Positions 8,108-17,513 are shown, counted from the stretch's first letter. The stretch: DNA of 49,782 bases from Soonwooa sp023440705 (GCA_023440705.1 JAEXRP010000058.1:1-49782); one strand, 5' to 3'. Translations and numbers: made by a program. Notes: a model not told the origin generated them from the sequence alone.

Positions 8108-9175
8108 ATGAAATATCTAAGCCTTTTAGCTTTTGCATCGATAAGTCTATCTGCACAAGAAACTCAATTAACAGATGCGTTAGTAACTAAGTTATCCGAG
8201 ATGCCTTTGAAATGCATTGAGCAAGAATATCCAAACAAGACTGCTCATATTATCAACTCTTTACAAGAAGTTAGTTTGTCACCAAAAGATCTGCATCCTT
8301 CTTTTTATGGTTGTTTTGACTGGCATAGCTCTGTTCATGGACATTGGATGTTGTTGAAAATTTTAAAAGAGAAACCAAATCTTGCGCAATCTTGGCGAAT
8401 AATAAAGATTTTAGACAAAAGTTTCAATGCCGAATCTCTTAAAAAGGAAGCTCAATATTTTACTAAATATGATCTTGCAAAAAATTTCGAAAGAACCTAC
8501 GGTTGGGCTTGGATCCTGAAACTTGATGAGGAATTAGCCACTTGGGATACGCCACAAGCTAAGACTTGGCATCAAAATATGAAACCTCTTACGGATGAGA
8601 TTTTGCGGATGTGGAAAGATTATCTTCCTAAACAGACTTATCCTAACAGAACGGGCGTTCATCCCAATTCTGCTTTTGCAATTGGCTTTGCCATCGATTG
8701 GGCGAGAAAAATTGGCGATAAAGATTTTGAAAATCAGTTGATACAAAAAGCTAAAAGTTTTTATTTAAAAGATGAAAAAACGCCTGCTTATCTAGAGCCA
8801 GATGGTTCGGATTTTTTCTCCCCAAGTTTGGAGATAGCCGATCTTATGCGCCGTGTACTTTCACAAAAAGATTTTGAAAATTGGTTGGATCAATTTTATG
8901 ATAAAAGAAGTCTCGAAAATATTTCTCAAATACCAGTTGTAAGCGATTTGTCAGATTATCAAACGGTACATTTAGTTGGTTTATCTTTTAGTAAAGCTTG
9001 GTGTATGAAGGGGATTTCCAGAGCTTTATCTAATAGTCATCCACTGAAAAAGCAATTTGAAAATACAGCGGAACATTTCTTAAAAAACGGAATGCCATTA
9101 ATGTTTAGTAGTAATTATGGCGGAGATCATTGGTTAGCTAGTTTTGCAGTTTTTGCTATCTCAAATGTAGATTAA
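8108..9175 (+). CDS. DUF2891 family exported protein
   Basis: A 355-residue protein with an N-terminal signal peptide (MKYLSLLAFASISLSAQ). It carries the strongest DUF2891 signature, FYGCFDWHSSVHGHW, near residues 66-80. It also has ERTYGWAWILKLDEEL, HPNSAFAIGFAIDWAR, the pattern YLEPDGSDFFSPSLEIADLM and NYGGDHWLASFA. The many Trp and His residues and the helix-pair pattern suggest an alpha/alpha-barrel like those of carbohydrate-active enzymes, but no activity is known for the family. It is likely periplasmic. The promoter is unclear (TATTTTTA upstream). A lipoprotein gene follows 41 nt downstream and may be co-transcribed. Confidence 0.85.
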   Translation: MKYLSLLAFASISLSAQETQLTDALVTKLSEMPLKCIEQEYPNKTAHIINSLQEVSLSPKDLHPSFYGCFDWHSSVHGHWMLLKILKEKPNLAQSWRIIKILDKSFNAESLKKEAQYFTKYDLAKNFERTYGWAWILKLDEELATWDTPQAKTWHQNMKPLTDEILRMWKDYLPKQTYPNRTGVHPNSAFAIGFAIDWARKIGDKDFENQLIQKAKSFYLKDEKTPAYLEPDGSDFFSPSLEIADLMRRVLSQKDFENWLDQFYDKRSLENISQIPVVSDLSDYQTVHLVGLSFSKAWCMKGISRALSNSHPLKKQFENTAEHFLKNGMPLMFSSNYGGDHWLASFAVFAISNVD

Positions 9176-9216
9176 TTTTATTTTTTGCCATATTATTTCT
9201 ATATTTACCGAAAAAG

Positions 9217-9678
9217 ATGAAAATATTTACAACAATAGCAATTGGATTGTCTTTAATGTCATGTAATGGCACTTCTAGCATGCATGCGCAAAAAGGTAAA
9301 ACAATGCAAAAAGTAGAATACACGGAAGAGCGCAGGTTGAACAAAGATTTTGATTCAAAAGAAATTTTTGCATTATCAACAATGGATGAAGTGACAAATC
9401 TCTATGGTAAACTGCAAGATCCACAATTCAAACGTTCTGCACCTATTCCTATTATAGAAGCTGGTGAAAGTCTATTAGTTGTAAAGCCCAAAGCAAGTTC
9501 TGCAACAGATTACTCAGATATTGAAATCGAAAGTATTCAAAAAGATGAAAAAAATATTATTGTAAAATATAAAAAAATTGAAAACTGGGAATATAAGGAG
9601 GCAAAACAAACGCATCCTGTTTTAATTTTAAAAATTGAAAGTAGTCCTAAAAATTTAATTTTAGAAGAAATAAAATAA
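9217..9678 (+). CDS. Small putative lipoprotein of unknown function
   Basis: A 153-residue protein with a lipoprotein signal: MKIFTTIAIGLSLMSCNG, with the lipobox LMSC placing the lipidated cysteine at residue 16. The mature part is hydrophilic and alternates charged and hydrophobic residues, as in a small beta-rich domain (SLLVVKPKASSAT, NIIVKYKKIENWEY). I recognise no family. It lies 41 nt after the DUF2891 gene, so the two may be transcribed together, and 22 nt before the metallopeptidase gene. It is likely anchored in the inner or outer membrane facing the periplasm. Confidence 0.6.
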   Translation: MKIFTTIAIGLSLMSCNGTSSMHAQKGKTMQKVEYTEERRLNKDFDSKEIFALSTMDEVTNLYGKLQDPQFKRSAPIPIIEAGESLLVVKPKASSATDYSDIEIESIQKDEKNIIVKYKKIENWEYKEAKQTHPVLILKIESSPKNLILEEIK

Positions 9679-9700
9679 TATAATCGCAAAATAAATTTTA

Positions 9701-11959
9701 ATGAAATCAAAATTATTATTGGGGTTAGGGGTAACTCTAATGTCTACTGGAGCTTTCTACGCTCAACAAAATTCTTGGATGAACATTGCTACAAAGAATG
9801 TGTCTAATGCAAGAGAAAGATCAATTACTGTAACAGACTACTAATTGTTAAGCCTTAACAATTCTCTGTTTGAAGCGCAGTTATCAGCTGTCGGAAAAAA
9901 CTCTGGGAAAACATTAATGAAGTTCCCTAATGAGCAAGGTACTACAGATACTTTTGAAGTGGTAGAATCTTCTACAATGCACCCAGATCTACAAGCAAAG
10001 TATGCTGATGTTAGATCTTTCACAGGGGTTAAAGTTGGAGATCCTTTAACGAGAATTACCTTTACTTATGATCCTTATTTTGGACTTAATGCAAGTGTAA
10101 GAAGTGGAAAAGGTATCTATTATGTAGATTCTTACTCTAAGGATAACAAAATCTACATGATGTATAATCGTAAGAATGCATCTTCAGAACGTAATTTTAA
10201 CTGTCTTTTTGATGAGCACGGCGAAAAGGAAATCCATCAAACAATGGAAAATGCTAGCCAAAGCAAAACAGTTAAAGACGGTCAAATGCGTAAGTATAGA
10301 CTAGCTTTGGCTACTGCTGTAGAATATACAGCATATACAGCAAATGCAGCTGGAGTTGGTAATGGGACTGATGCTCAGAAGAAAGCAGCAGTTATGGCAG
10401 CGCTTAACTTAACAGTTAATAGACTTAACGAAGTATATGGTAACGATCTATCTGTTAAGCTAGAATTAGTGCCTAATAACGATTTGTTAATCTTTATCGA
10501 TTCGGATAATTATAATCCATTAAGTGCATCTTCTATGCTAGGGACTAACCAAACAGCTGTTGATAACTTAATTGGAAAACCAAATTACGATATAGGTCAT
10601 GTATATTTCCAAGCACAACAAGGAAATGACAATGGTGTAGCTTACCTTCGATCTGTTTGTAATAACAATTTGAAAGCAGGTGGTGTAACGGGTTCTGCAA
10701 ATCCTGTGGGTGATCCATTTGTTATTGACTTCGTAGCACACGAGATGGGGCATCAGTTTGGAGCTAACCATACACAAAATAATGGTTGTAACAGAAACGA
10801 TGGTACATCAATAGAGCCAGGTAGTGCTAGTACTATTATGGGCTACGCTGGTATTTGTTCGCCAAATGTTCAAAATAATAGTGATGCTTACTTCCACTCT
10901 GTGAGTATAAGAGAGATGTACGCTCATGTTACTGGTGCAGCAAATTGTAGTGTTAATACAGCAACAGGTAACAATGCACCAACAGCAGATGCAGGTCCAG
11001 ATAGAATAATCCCTAAAGAAACGCCTTTTGTACTTAAAGGGATAGGCTCTGACCAAGATGGTGATACCATTACTTATAACTGGGAACAAATAGACACTGG
11101 TGCAGCAACAATGCCTCCAAGACCTATTAATACTGTTGGTCCAATGTTTAGATCAATGACTGCGACAGTTTCTCCAGAGCGTTACTTCCCAAGATTATCA
11201 ACGATTATCGAAGGTTACAATCCTAACGTTAATGCACAAACTAACTATAGAGCATGGGAAAAACTTTCTAACGTAGCAAGAGCGCTTAATTTCTCACTTT
11301 TAGTAAGAGATAACAATCCAGTTGGTGGACAGTCTGGTAGAGATGATGTTAAGTTGACGGTATCTGTTGAAGCAGGACCTTTCCTTGTAACTTCTCAAAA
11401 TGCCGCAGATATCGTTTGGGATTTAGGTTCATCACAAACAATTACTTGGGATGTTGCAAATACAAATGTTGCCCCAGTTAATACTGCCAATGTACAGATT
11501 TTATTATCGACAGATGGTGGTTTAACATTCCCTCATGAGTTGGTAGCTAGTACACCAAATAATGGTTCATATACATTTACAGTTCCTGGAGGATTAGGTG
11601 TAAGCGATAATGCAAGAATCATGATTAAAGCGATTGATAATGTATTCTTAAACGTTAATAAGGTTAAATTTAAAATTAACTCAGACTTAGCAACAAGTAA
11701 TGTAGATGCTGCTAAAGAGGTCGTTATCCATCCGAACCCTTCTAAAAATGGTATCTTTACCATGGAAGTTGATGCTAAAAATGTATCGTACAGCGTCTTC
11801 TCAGCAGAAGGTCGTCTAGTAGCGATGAAAAAAGATCTTAAAGCTTCTGGTAAGCAAACTAACAAGATTGATTTATCTCAGTTAGGTTCTGGGGTTTACT
11901 TCTTGAAAGTTGATGCTGATGGTAAAGTTTCTTCTAAGAAATTAGTTATTGCTAAATAA
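9701..11959 (+). pseudogene. T9SS reprolysin-like metallopeptidase interrupted by an in-frame stop
   Basis: From ATG 9701 the frame gives a good signal peptide (MKSKLLLGLGVTLMSTGAF, then YAQQ) and 47 residues. It then meets TAA at 9842-9844, and continues in the same frame to 11959. The downstream part has a zinc site HEMGHQFGANH (residues 347-357 counted from 9701), the Met-turn IMGYAGICSP, and a PKD-like segment (APTADAGPDR...). A second beta-sandwich follows, and the T9SS tail starts at HPNPSKNGIF and ends KKLVIAK. A single C-to-T change (CAA to TAA) would explain the break. Without read-through the catalytic part has no export signal. It may be a recent nonsense mutation, a sequence error or, less likely, recoding. 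It is otherwise intact, with no further breaks. Confidence 0.8.
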
Positions 11960-11981
11960 TCAGGCAAAAACAGATAATAAG

Positions 11982-12012
11982 AAAGCTACTCAATTTTGAG
12001 TAGCTTTTTTTT
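11982..12012 (+). terminator. Terminator of the metallopeptidase gene
   Basis: AAAGCTACTCAA (11982-11993) and TTGAGTAGCTTT (11996-12007) form a perfect 12-bp stem, followed by a run of Ts to 12012. Confidence 0.85.
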
Positions 12013-12034
12013 GTTTCATTAATTTAATGAAAAG

Positions 12035-12841
12035 TTATTTTTTAATAATCTTTCTAGAGATTACATCTTTACCAGAGTAAATATTAACGATGTAGTTACC
12101 AGGAGTCAAGTTCTGGATATTAGCTTCAGAAGCTTTTGTTTCCAAAACGATATTTCCAGACATATCAAAAACACGGATTTTTTCGATATTACTAATTCCT
12201 TCAATTTTTATTAAATCATAAGTTGGATTTGGGTAAATTTTTACTGCCGTTTTGTTAGCTTCAGAAGTTGCAAGTCCAGGAACGCCTTTTATTTTAATAT
12301 CATCTATTCCGATAAAGGCAATATCTGTACAATTGTAATGTCTAAACACTAATTTAATATCTTGTCCTTGATATTCTGTAATCATAAGACTTATATTTTT
12401 TGCCGTTTGCGTATATCCTGCATCAAGCGTTTCTTCGAAAACTGGAGTTTCTGTTCCTGTAAAGCTTGCATCTGCAGGAATGATATAGACTGCATAATGT
12501 TCTTGAAAAAGTTCGTCATCAAAAGCCCCAACCTTAAAAGTTAAGTTGTAAGCATCTAATGTAGGAGGTAATGTAATTTTAGGACTTACCAAAATGTTAT
12601 CCGGCGTAAAGGCTTCTAAAAACCAAGACCACGAGGTTGCAAAATTCCCACTAAAAGCTGGCATATCCTCTTCCTCCGCATTATAAAATTCCCACTTTTC
12701 GCCATCACCATCTCGGTCGATATTAGTCCATTTGTCGATGTCAGCTTGAGTGTCAAATCCTTCTTGAAAGATTGTCGCGTATTGTCCATACGCGCATGCA
12801 GCAATAGAAAATGTTGCAGTAAAAAATAGTTTTTTAATCAT
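12035..12841 (-). CDS. Choice-of-anchor J / cleaved-adhesin-like T9SS cargo
   Basis: A 268-residue secreted protein starting MIKKLFFTATFSIAACAYGQ, a clear signal peptide. An upstream in-frame ATG at 12880 would add 13 residues before it, but the -7 promoter box at 12862-12869 lies between the two, so I take 12841. Residues 20-190 form a beta-sandwich of the choice-of-anchor J (cleaved adhesin) type: WTNIDRDGDGEKWEF, SWSWFLEAFTPDNILVSPKI, and FRHYNCTDIAFIGIDDIKIKG. The sorting domain starts at KIYPNPTYDL and ends VISRKIIKK. It is a paralogue of the gene at 22010-22828. The role is probably adhesion or surface binding; the ligand is unknown. Confidence 0.82.
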   Translation of the reverse strand: MIKKLFFTATFSIAACAYGQYATIFQEGFDTQADIDKWTNIDRDGDGEKWEFYNAEEEDMPAFSGNFATSWSWFLEAFTPDNILVSPKITLPPTLDAYNLTFKVGAFDDELFQEHYAVYIIPADASFTGTETPVFEETLDAGYTQTAKNISLMITEYQGQDIKLVFRHYNCTDIAFIGIDDIKIKGVPGLATSEANKTAVKIYPNPTYDLIKIEGISNIEKIRVFDMSGNIVLETKASEANIQNLTPGNYIVNIYSGKDVISRKIIKK

Positions 12842-12861
12842 AAATAATATTTTAAGTTGAC

Positions 12862-12869
12862 CAAATGTA
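12862..12869 (-). promoter_or_regulatory. -7 promoter box of the anchor-J gene
   Basis: TACATTTG on the minus strand matches TAnnTTTG, 21 nt before the chosen start. No good -33 box is seen; the ychF terminator occupies the adjacent bases. Confidence 0.45.
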
Positions 12870-12878
12870 CTAAAAAAC

Positions 12879-12906
12879 AAAACACTCGCCTAAAAGCGAG
12901 TGTTTT
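12879..12906 (-). terminator. Terminator of ychF
   Basis: AAAACACTCGC (12879-12889) and GCGAGTGTTTT (12896-12906) form a perfect 11-bp stem with a 6-nt loop. On the minus strand it is followed by GTTTTTT. It lies 27 nt beyond the ychF stop. Confidence 0.8.
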
Positions 12907-12933
12907 GATAATTTATTTAAACTAAAAATTTAA

Positions 12934-14025
12934 TTAAACATTAAATCTAAAGTGCATAATATCACCATCTTGTACGATGTATTCTTTACCTTCTACAGAA
13001 AGTTTTCCAGCTTCTTTTACTTTAGCTTCAGAACCGTAAGTCATGTAGTCGTCGTACTTAATAACTTCGGCACGGATAAAGCCTTTCTCAAAATCTGTGT
13101 GGATAACACCAGCAGCTTGTGGCGCCGTCCAACCTTTTCCGATTGTCCAAGCTCTAACTTCCTTAACACCTGCCGTAAAGTAAGTTTGAAGTTTCAATAA
13201 TGCATAGGCTTGACGAATCAATCTATTAACTCCTGGCTCTTCTAGACCTAGCTCTTCTAAGAACATTTGACGCTCTTCGTAAGATTCTAACTCGTTGATG
13301 TCAGCTTCGATTTGTGCTGCAAGAACAACAACTTCAGCGCCTTCATTTTTAGCCATTTCTTCGATTTTAGCAATCCAGTCGTTACCGTTTTTAATTGAGT
13401 TTTCGTCAACATTACAAACGTAAAGAACAGGCTTGTTAGTCAACAATTGTACTTCGTCAATAATCGATTTTGTTAAATCATCAACTGGGAATTCTCTTGC
13501 GTTTTTTCCGTCCTCTACAAATTGTTGAAGCTTTTGTAAAGTTTCGTAAGTCAAAATATCTTCCTTCTTACCAGATTTGATGAATTTTTTTGCTTTGTCA
13601 ACCGCTTTTCCGATTGTTTCAAGATCTTTAAGTTGAAGCTCGATATCGATAATCTCTTTGTCACGAAGTGGATCTACAGAACCTTCTACGTGGATAATAT
13701 TACCATTATCAAAACATCTCAAAACATGGATAATAGCTTCACATTCGCGGATGTTAGCAAGAAATTGGTTACCAAGACCTTCACCTTTGCTCGCACCTTT
13801 TACAAGTCCTGCGATGTCGACAATCTCAACAACTGCTGGCAAAACACGTTCAGGATTTACGATTTTTTCAAGTTCGAAAAGTCGTGGATCTGGTACCGAA
13901 ACCGTCCCTAAGTTAGGCTCGATAGTACAGAAAGGGTAGTTCGCAGATTGCGCTTTGGCATTACTAAGACAGTTAAAAAGTGTTGATTTTCCAACGTTAG
14001 GAAGTCCTACAATTCCACATTTCAT
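12934..14025 (-). CDS. ychF: YchF/OLA1 family redox-regulated ATPase
   Basis: A 363-residue cytoplasmic P-loop protein of the Obg-related YchF family, which hydrolyses ATP rather than GTP and binds ribosomes. G1 is GLPNVGKST (residues 7-15) and G3 is DIAGLVKGASKGEGLG. The usual NKxD is replaced by NVDE (in YVCNVDENS), the hallmark of ATP preference. A coiled helical insert follows G3, and the C-terminus is a TGS domain ending IVQDGDIMHFRFNV. Length is exactly that of E. coli YchF. It is transcribed alone, with a -7 box at 14095-14102 and its own terminator. Confidence 0.97.
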   Translation of the reverse strand: MKCGIVGLPNVGKSTLFNCLSNAKAQSANYPFCTIEPNLGTVSVPDPRLFELEKIVNPERVLPAVVEIVDIAGLVKGASKGEGLGNQFLANIRECEAIIHVLRCFDNGNIIHVEGSVDPLRDKEIIDIELQLKDLETIGKAVDKAKKFIKSGKKEDILTYETLQKLQQFVEDGKNAREFPVDDLTKSIIDEVQLLTNKPVLYVCNVDENSIKNGNDWIAKIEEMAKNEGAEVVVLAAQIEADINELESYEERQMFLEELGLEEPGVNRLIRQAYALLKLQTYFTAGVKEVRAWTIGKGWTAPQAAGVIHTDFEKGFIRAEVIKYDDYMTYGSEAKVKEAGKLSVEGKEYIVQDGDIMHFRFNV

Positions 14026-14094
14026 TATATGTCGATGTTTATTTAGTTAATATTTAATAATTTGAATATTGAATTTGCTTCAAATAATCGCGTG

Positions 14095-14102
14095 CAAAGA
14101 TA
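14095..14102 (-). promoter_or_regulatory. -7 promoter box of ychF
   Basis: TATCTTTG on the minus strand, followed by CACGCG, is a perfect TAnnTTTG match. The leader to ychF would be about 60 nt. Confidence 0.5.
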
Positions 14103-14265
14103 GTGATTTTGTTTTTTAAATTTTAATTTTACATCGTCGCAGAAAAGCGATTGTAGCTTGGCTAAAAATAATTAAACCACAAAAGTTATACTTTTTAAAT
14201 TTAGATTAAAGAAGCTGCTTTACATTATATCTTTGATGTTTTTGTAGTTTTATTTAATTAATCTT

Positions 14266-14423
14266 AGTTCGGAATAAAGTAACGTCAGTTCGAGTAGATT
14301 TTGCAAAAATCGTATCGAGAACTTCTTTCAAAAAAGTATCGATGTAAAATCTTTTTGATTTTTATTTGATGAAGTTACGACTCGCATATAGAAAAGTGTT
14401 TTATCCTGAACCGATGTTGGTTA
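14266..14423. repeat. Dispersed near-palindromic repeat, copy B
   Basis: The element runs from AGTTCGGAATAA to TTATCCTGAACC plus GATGTTGGTTA. It keeps CGTCAGTTCGAGT near its left end and GTATCGAGAACTTC inside, while its right inner arm is decayed (GAAGTTACGACTCGC). It shares orientation with copies A and C and is the most degraded of the three. It lies in the 459-bp gap between divergent ychF and the DUF721 gene, and may be transcribed in the leader of the latter. Confidence 0.75.
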
Positions 14424-14484
14424 TTTCCTCTGTATTTTTTTGTGGTTAGTGTTTAAGTAAAAAAAATGTTGAAAAGCTTTAATA

Positions 14485-14784
14485 ATGGGAAAGAAAAAGA
14501 AAAGAGAGTTTTTGTCTTCGGAGTTGGTGAAAAGTTTTGCAAGAATCCACGGATTTGAGTCAAAACTTCGGGCTTTTGAGGTTAAAGATTTCTTGCAGGA
14601 TTATCTTTCTACCGACCTTTTTAATGAGATAGAATCGGTTAATATCGATGCAGATCAACTTTTAATAAAGATAAAATCACCTTTGTTAAAAAATGATTTT
14701 AGACTTCGAAAAAGTTTTTATTTAAATAAAATTAAAACCAGTCTTGGCGACGATTTCGATTTTAAAGATCTTTTGGTTTTGTAG
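14485..14784 (+). CDS. DUF721 (DciA-like) family protein
   Basis: A 99-residue basic cytoplasmic protein starting MGKKKKREFLSSELVKSFARIHGFESKLRAFEVKDFL, here described only by its first part (residues 1-20 are strongly basic). It shows the DUF721 layout of a helical N-terminus, then a KH-like beta-alpha-beta unit ending in DQLLIKIKSPLLKNDFRLRK. Distant relatives (DciA) help load replicative helicase, so a DNA-linked role is possible but not shown. The 3' end overlaps the convergent PF10136 gene by 23 bp. It is a small gene of the length normal for Flavobacteriia. Confidence 0.7.
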   Translation: MGKKKKREFLSSELVKSFARIHGFESKLRAFEVKDFLQDYLSTDLFNEIESVNIDADQLLIKIKSPLLKNDFRLRKSFYLNKIKTSLGDDFDFKDLLVL

Positions 14785-16798
14785 ACGATTTCGATTTTTC
14801 CATTAATTCTTGCGCTTTTCCGTCTAGTCTTGAGCGTATTGGAATAAAGAATCTCAAAGGATTTTTGATGAAGTAATTAAAGATTTCTTTAAAGATGGCG
14901 CCAACTTCGGCAGTATTCATTTTTCTTGAACGGAACGCCAAAATCATTGATAGCCCAAAACTCACTATAAAGTTGAAGAATCCAATTAAAAATACAGTGA
15001 TAAAGCTTATCCAAAACGTGTAAGAATCTACAGAAAAGTCCTTGCCATAAAGTCCTAGCGCAAAGTTACCAGCCGCAAAGGTAATGTGTCGAATATCAAG
15101 ATCTAATCCGAAAAATAAACCGATAGGCGCCGTCGCACCTAAGAAAACCCCGAACCAAAAGTTAGAAACAATCCCAGCCCAGTTTTTAGAATAATATTTA
15201 GAAAGGCTTTCTGCAAACTTGTTTCCGAAGAAATAATTGATAAATGGATTTTTCGCAATACGTTCTGGTATTTTGTAAAATATCGAGTTGTTGCCAATAT
15301 TACCAGAAATAATTCCAGAAATAAATAAGAAAAAACCTGCAATACAAGCATGGAAAATAGCTTTTGATTCAAAAGGGTTGAGGTCGGTCAGCAACTTGGT
15401 CGACTTATCAATTGCAAAATTTTGTTTAAATAAAACTTCGAGTCCATATACAATCGCCAGCGCAATCGGGAATGCCAACAAGACGTTACCAACAAATGCA
15501 ATAAACTGCGTTCGAAATAATTTTGAAACCAAATGTGCAAAATCTGTAAAGTTTGATTTTCTACTTTCTCCGTCTGCAAGCACTTTTGCCATGGTCGCCG
15601 CTGTCATTGCAGGTTGCTTGGTCGCAAGTGTAAAATGCATGAGGTAGATCATCACAAATCCCATTGCATAGTTAAGCGAGTACAAAAATGCGTGACTAAA
15701 ATCGCTACCTTCGAGACTACCGTACAACATTTTGAGAACACAAAGTGCCCCAACCACAACGCCACCGCCACTAGCTTTCCAAAACATTTTCATGTAATCT
15801 TTGGCATTAGAGGTGATGTAATGCGTTCCTGTTTCCGCCGTGTGGTTGGTAATCAGGTGTGACATCAATCGCGTACTGTCAGAGATCAAATCCTGTACAT
15901 TATTCTTATGAGATTTGTAGCGAAGAATATTGAGAAACAACTGTTTTGATCGTACGACGTAATCTTCAGGCGTATCGATAACAAAGATCTGCAGAATATC
16001 GGACATCCTCGTCAACTGCTGACGAATCTTTAAAAGATAAAGATTAATCTTACTAGAAATTCCATATTTTCCGCTGTTTTTAAAAGCGATATTTACGAAA
16101 TCTTGACATTGTTGTAGATAGACTTTTATCTGTTTGTAAACTTCATCCTTTGAGTTGAGTTGGAAATTAGGATCTTCTTTGAATTGTGTTATTAAAATAT
16201 CCAATTCGTTTTGTAAAGCCAAAAATGGATTATCGAGGTTACGATACTTAGGCACCATCTTCATAACTTCCACATCCATCGCATTCCCGATAACGCGCCA
16301 TGCTAAAACATTGAACGCAAAAAGCAATTCTCGCTTCACATGAGCATTAGCAACAAAGCGGTCAACCTTCAAAAGTCTAAAAAGCTCACTCAGCTTATCT
16401 TCTTGCGAATTAATAAAAAAATCTAAATCTTTTTTTGGTGTAACCGAAACAACATCCACGAGATACCAAATAGTATCTTCGTTTTCGATGCTTGGCAGAA
16501 CTTTATTTAGAAGTCGTTTTTTCAATTCAGGGAAGAAAGCATTTTCTGATAAAATATCCGCCTCTGTTAAAGATAGATTGAAAGGTTTATCTTTAAAAAC
16601 GTTATGTATGTAATAACTGAGATTTTCTGTAATATCTTGGTTATCTTTAAGATAAGCTACAAAAACGCCGATATCTTCTTTCTTTACCGCAGCTATTAGT
16701 TCAGCAAGCGGATCTAGAGAAAAAGTTTCGTTTTTGGCACTAAAATATTTTTTTAGGACCGTACTAAAATTGTCTTTGTTTTTTAATCTTAAAGCCAT
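14762..16798 (-). CDS. PF10136 family membrane protein, usually labelled site-specific recombinase
   Basis: A 678-residue protein. Residues 1-330 are soluble and mainly helical. From about 340 to 660 there are repeated hydrophobic helices (GGGVVVGALCVLKMLYGSL, FLFISGIISGNIGNNSIF, WISFITVFLIGFFNFIVSFG). This layout matches PF10136, named after a gonococcal recombinase gene cluster, but nothing here resembles a tyrosine or serine recombinase active site. The label should be treated with caution: a membrane role is more likely. It lies 17 nt downstream of mtgA and is probably co-transcribed with it, which hints at an envelope role. It overlaps the convergent DUF721 gene by 23 bp. Confidence 0.75.
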   Translation of the reverse strand: MALRLKNKDNFSTVLKKYFSAKNETFSLDPLAELIAAVKKEDIGVFVAYLKDNQDITENLSYYIHNVFKDKPFNLSLTEADILSENAFFPELKKRLLNKVLPSIENEDTIWYLVDVVSVTPKKDLDFFINSQEDKLSELFRLLKVDRFVANAHVKRELLFAFNVLAWRVIGNAMDVEVMKMVPKYRNLDNPFLALQNELDILITQFKEDPNFQLNSKDEVYKQIKVYLQQCQDFVNIAFKNSGKYGISSKINLYLLKIRQQLTRMSDILQIFVIDTPEDYVVRSKQLFLNILRYKSHKNNVQDLISDSTRLMSHLITNHTAETGTHYITSNAKDYMKMFWKASGGGVVVGALCVLKMLYGSLEGSDFSHAFLYSLNYAMGFVMIYLMHFTLATKQPAMTAATMAKVLADGESRKSNFTDFAHLVSKLFRTQFIAFVGNVLLAFPIALAIVYGLEVLFKQNFAIDKSTKLLTDLNPFESKAIFHACIAGFFLFISGIISGNIGNNSIFYKIPERIAKNPFINYFFGNKFAESLSKYYSKNWAGIVSNFWFGVFLGATAPIGLFFGLDLDIRHITFAAGNFALGLYGKDFSVDSYTFWISFITVFLIGFFNFIVSFGLSMILAFRSRKMNTAEVGAIFKEIFNYFIKNPLRFFIPIRSRLDGKAQELMEKSKSSTKPKDL

Positions 16799-16815
16799 AA
16801 GTCTTGCAAAGATAA

Positions 16816-17463
16816 TTATTTCAGAACAATGTTATTCATTTGGCGCATTACCCAATTGTGCTTTTTGCGCAAATACGGTGTCGGATTTTTTGGATCGTAT
16901 TTTTTCGGATTAGGTAGTACAACAGCAATCCAAGCGGCTTCGCTTTTTGTTAAATCTTTAGCGCTTTTACCAAAGTAATAATTAGATGCTGCTTCCACAC
17001 CAAAAACGCCTTGTCCCATTTCGATAGAGTTAAGATAACGCGCAAGGATAACGTCTTTGCCCCAAACTTTTTCGATAATAAATGTATAAACAACTTCCAA
17101 CCCTTTTCGGAACCAGCTTCTACCTTGCCACAAAAAAACATTTTTTGCAGTCTGTTGAGAAATCGTACTTCCGCCACGACGGATTTCGCCTTTTTTTTCG
17201 TTGTGTTTTAATGCCTTTTCTATGGCTTTTGTATCGAAACCGTTATGCGTAAAAAATAATTGATCTTCGGACGCTATCACGGCTTTTTTTACATTATTTC
17301 CCATGTCGTCATAAGAAATATAATCGCGCTCTAGCTTTCCGTATTTAATAATACCACCCAACTGCGTCCACGTTATTGGCGGATTAAAAAATATGCCAAG
17401 TGCTATGAATAGGATGTTAGCAATGATTATTACTAATATTAATTTCTTTAAAAATTTAAACAT
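16816..17463 (-). CDS. mtgA: Monofunctional peptidoglycan glycosyltransferase
   Basis: A 215-residue GT51 enzyme that polymerises lipid II into glycan strands on the periplasmic face. One N-terminal membrane anchor (residues 7-27) is followed by the GT51 motifs in order: ASEDQLFFTHNGFD with the catalytic glutamate, RGGSTISQQTAKN, KGLEVVYTFIIEKVW, and RYLNSIEMGQGVFGVEAA. There is no transpeptidase domain, so it is monofunctional rather than a class A PBP. It has a well-formed promoter just upstream and appears to lead a two-gene unit with the PF10136 gene. Confidence 0.94.
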   Translation of the reverse strand: MFKFLKKLILVIIIANILFIALGIFFNPPITWTQLGGIIKYGKLERDYISYDDMGNNVKKAVIASEDQLFFTHNGFDTKAIEKALKHNEKKGEIRRGGSTISQQTAKNVFLWQGRSWFRKGLEVVYTFIIEKVWGKDVILARYLNSIEMGQGVFGVEAASNYYFGKSAKDLTKSEAAWIAVVLPNPKKYDPKNPTPYLRKKHNWVMRQMNNIVLK

Positions 17464-17482
17464 TCGATACTGTTTTCATGGG

Positions 17483-17513
17483 CAAAAATACTTAGATTTT
17501 AATAATTTTCAAA
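17483..17513 (-). promoter_or_regulatory. Promoter of mtgA
   Basis: On the minus strand TTTG (17513-17510), a 19-nt spacer and TATTTTTG (17490-17483) match the consensus fully. The -7 box is 20 nt before the mtgA start. Confidence 0.62.

Noticed and set aside
10568..11089. Minus-strand frames opposite the metallopeptidase
   Set aside because: Composition is unlike local genes and they lie wholly within the sense frame, which has clear motifs.
12842..12880. Longer start for the anchor-J gene (MFFSTFGQLKILF...)
   Set aside because: It precedes a normal signal peptide and contains the -7 promoter box.
14762..16798. Reading the PF10136 gene as a true site-specific recombinase of a mobile element
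   Set aside because: No tyrosine or serine recombinase active site, no att-like repeats and no other mobile genes nearby.
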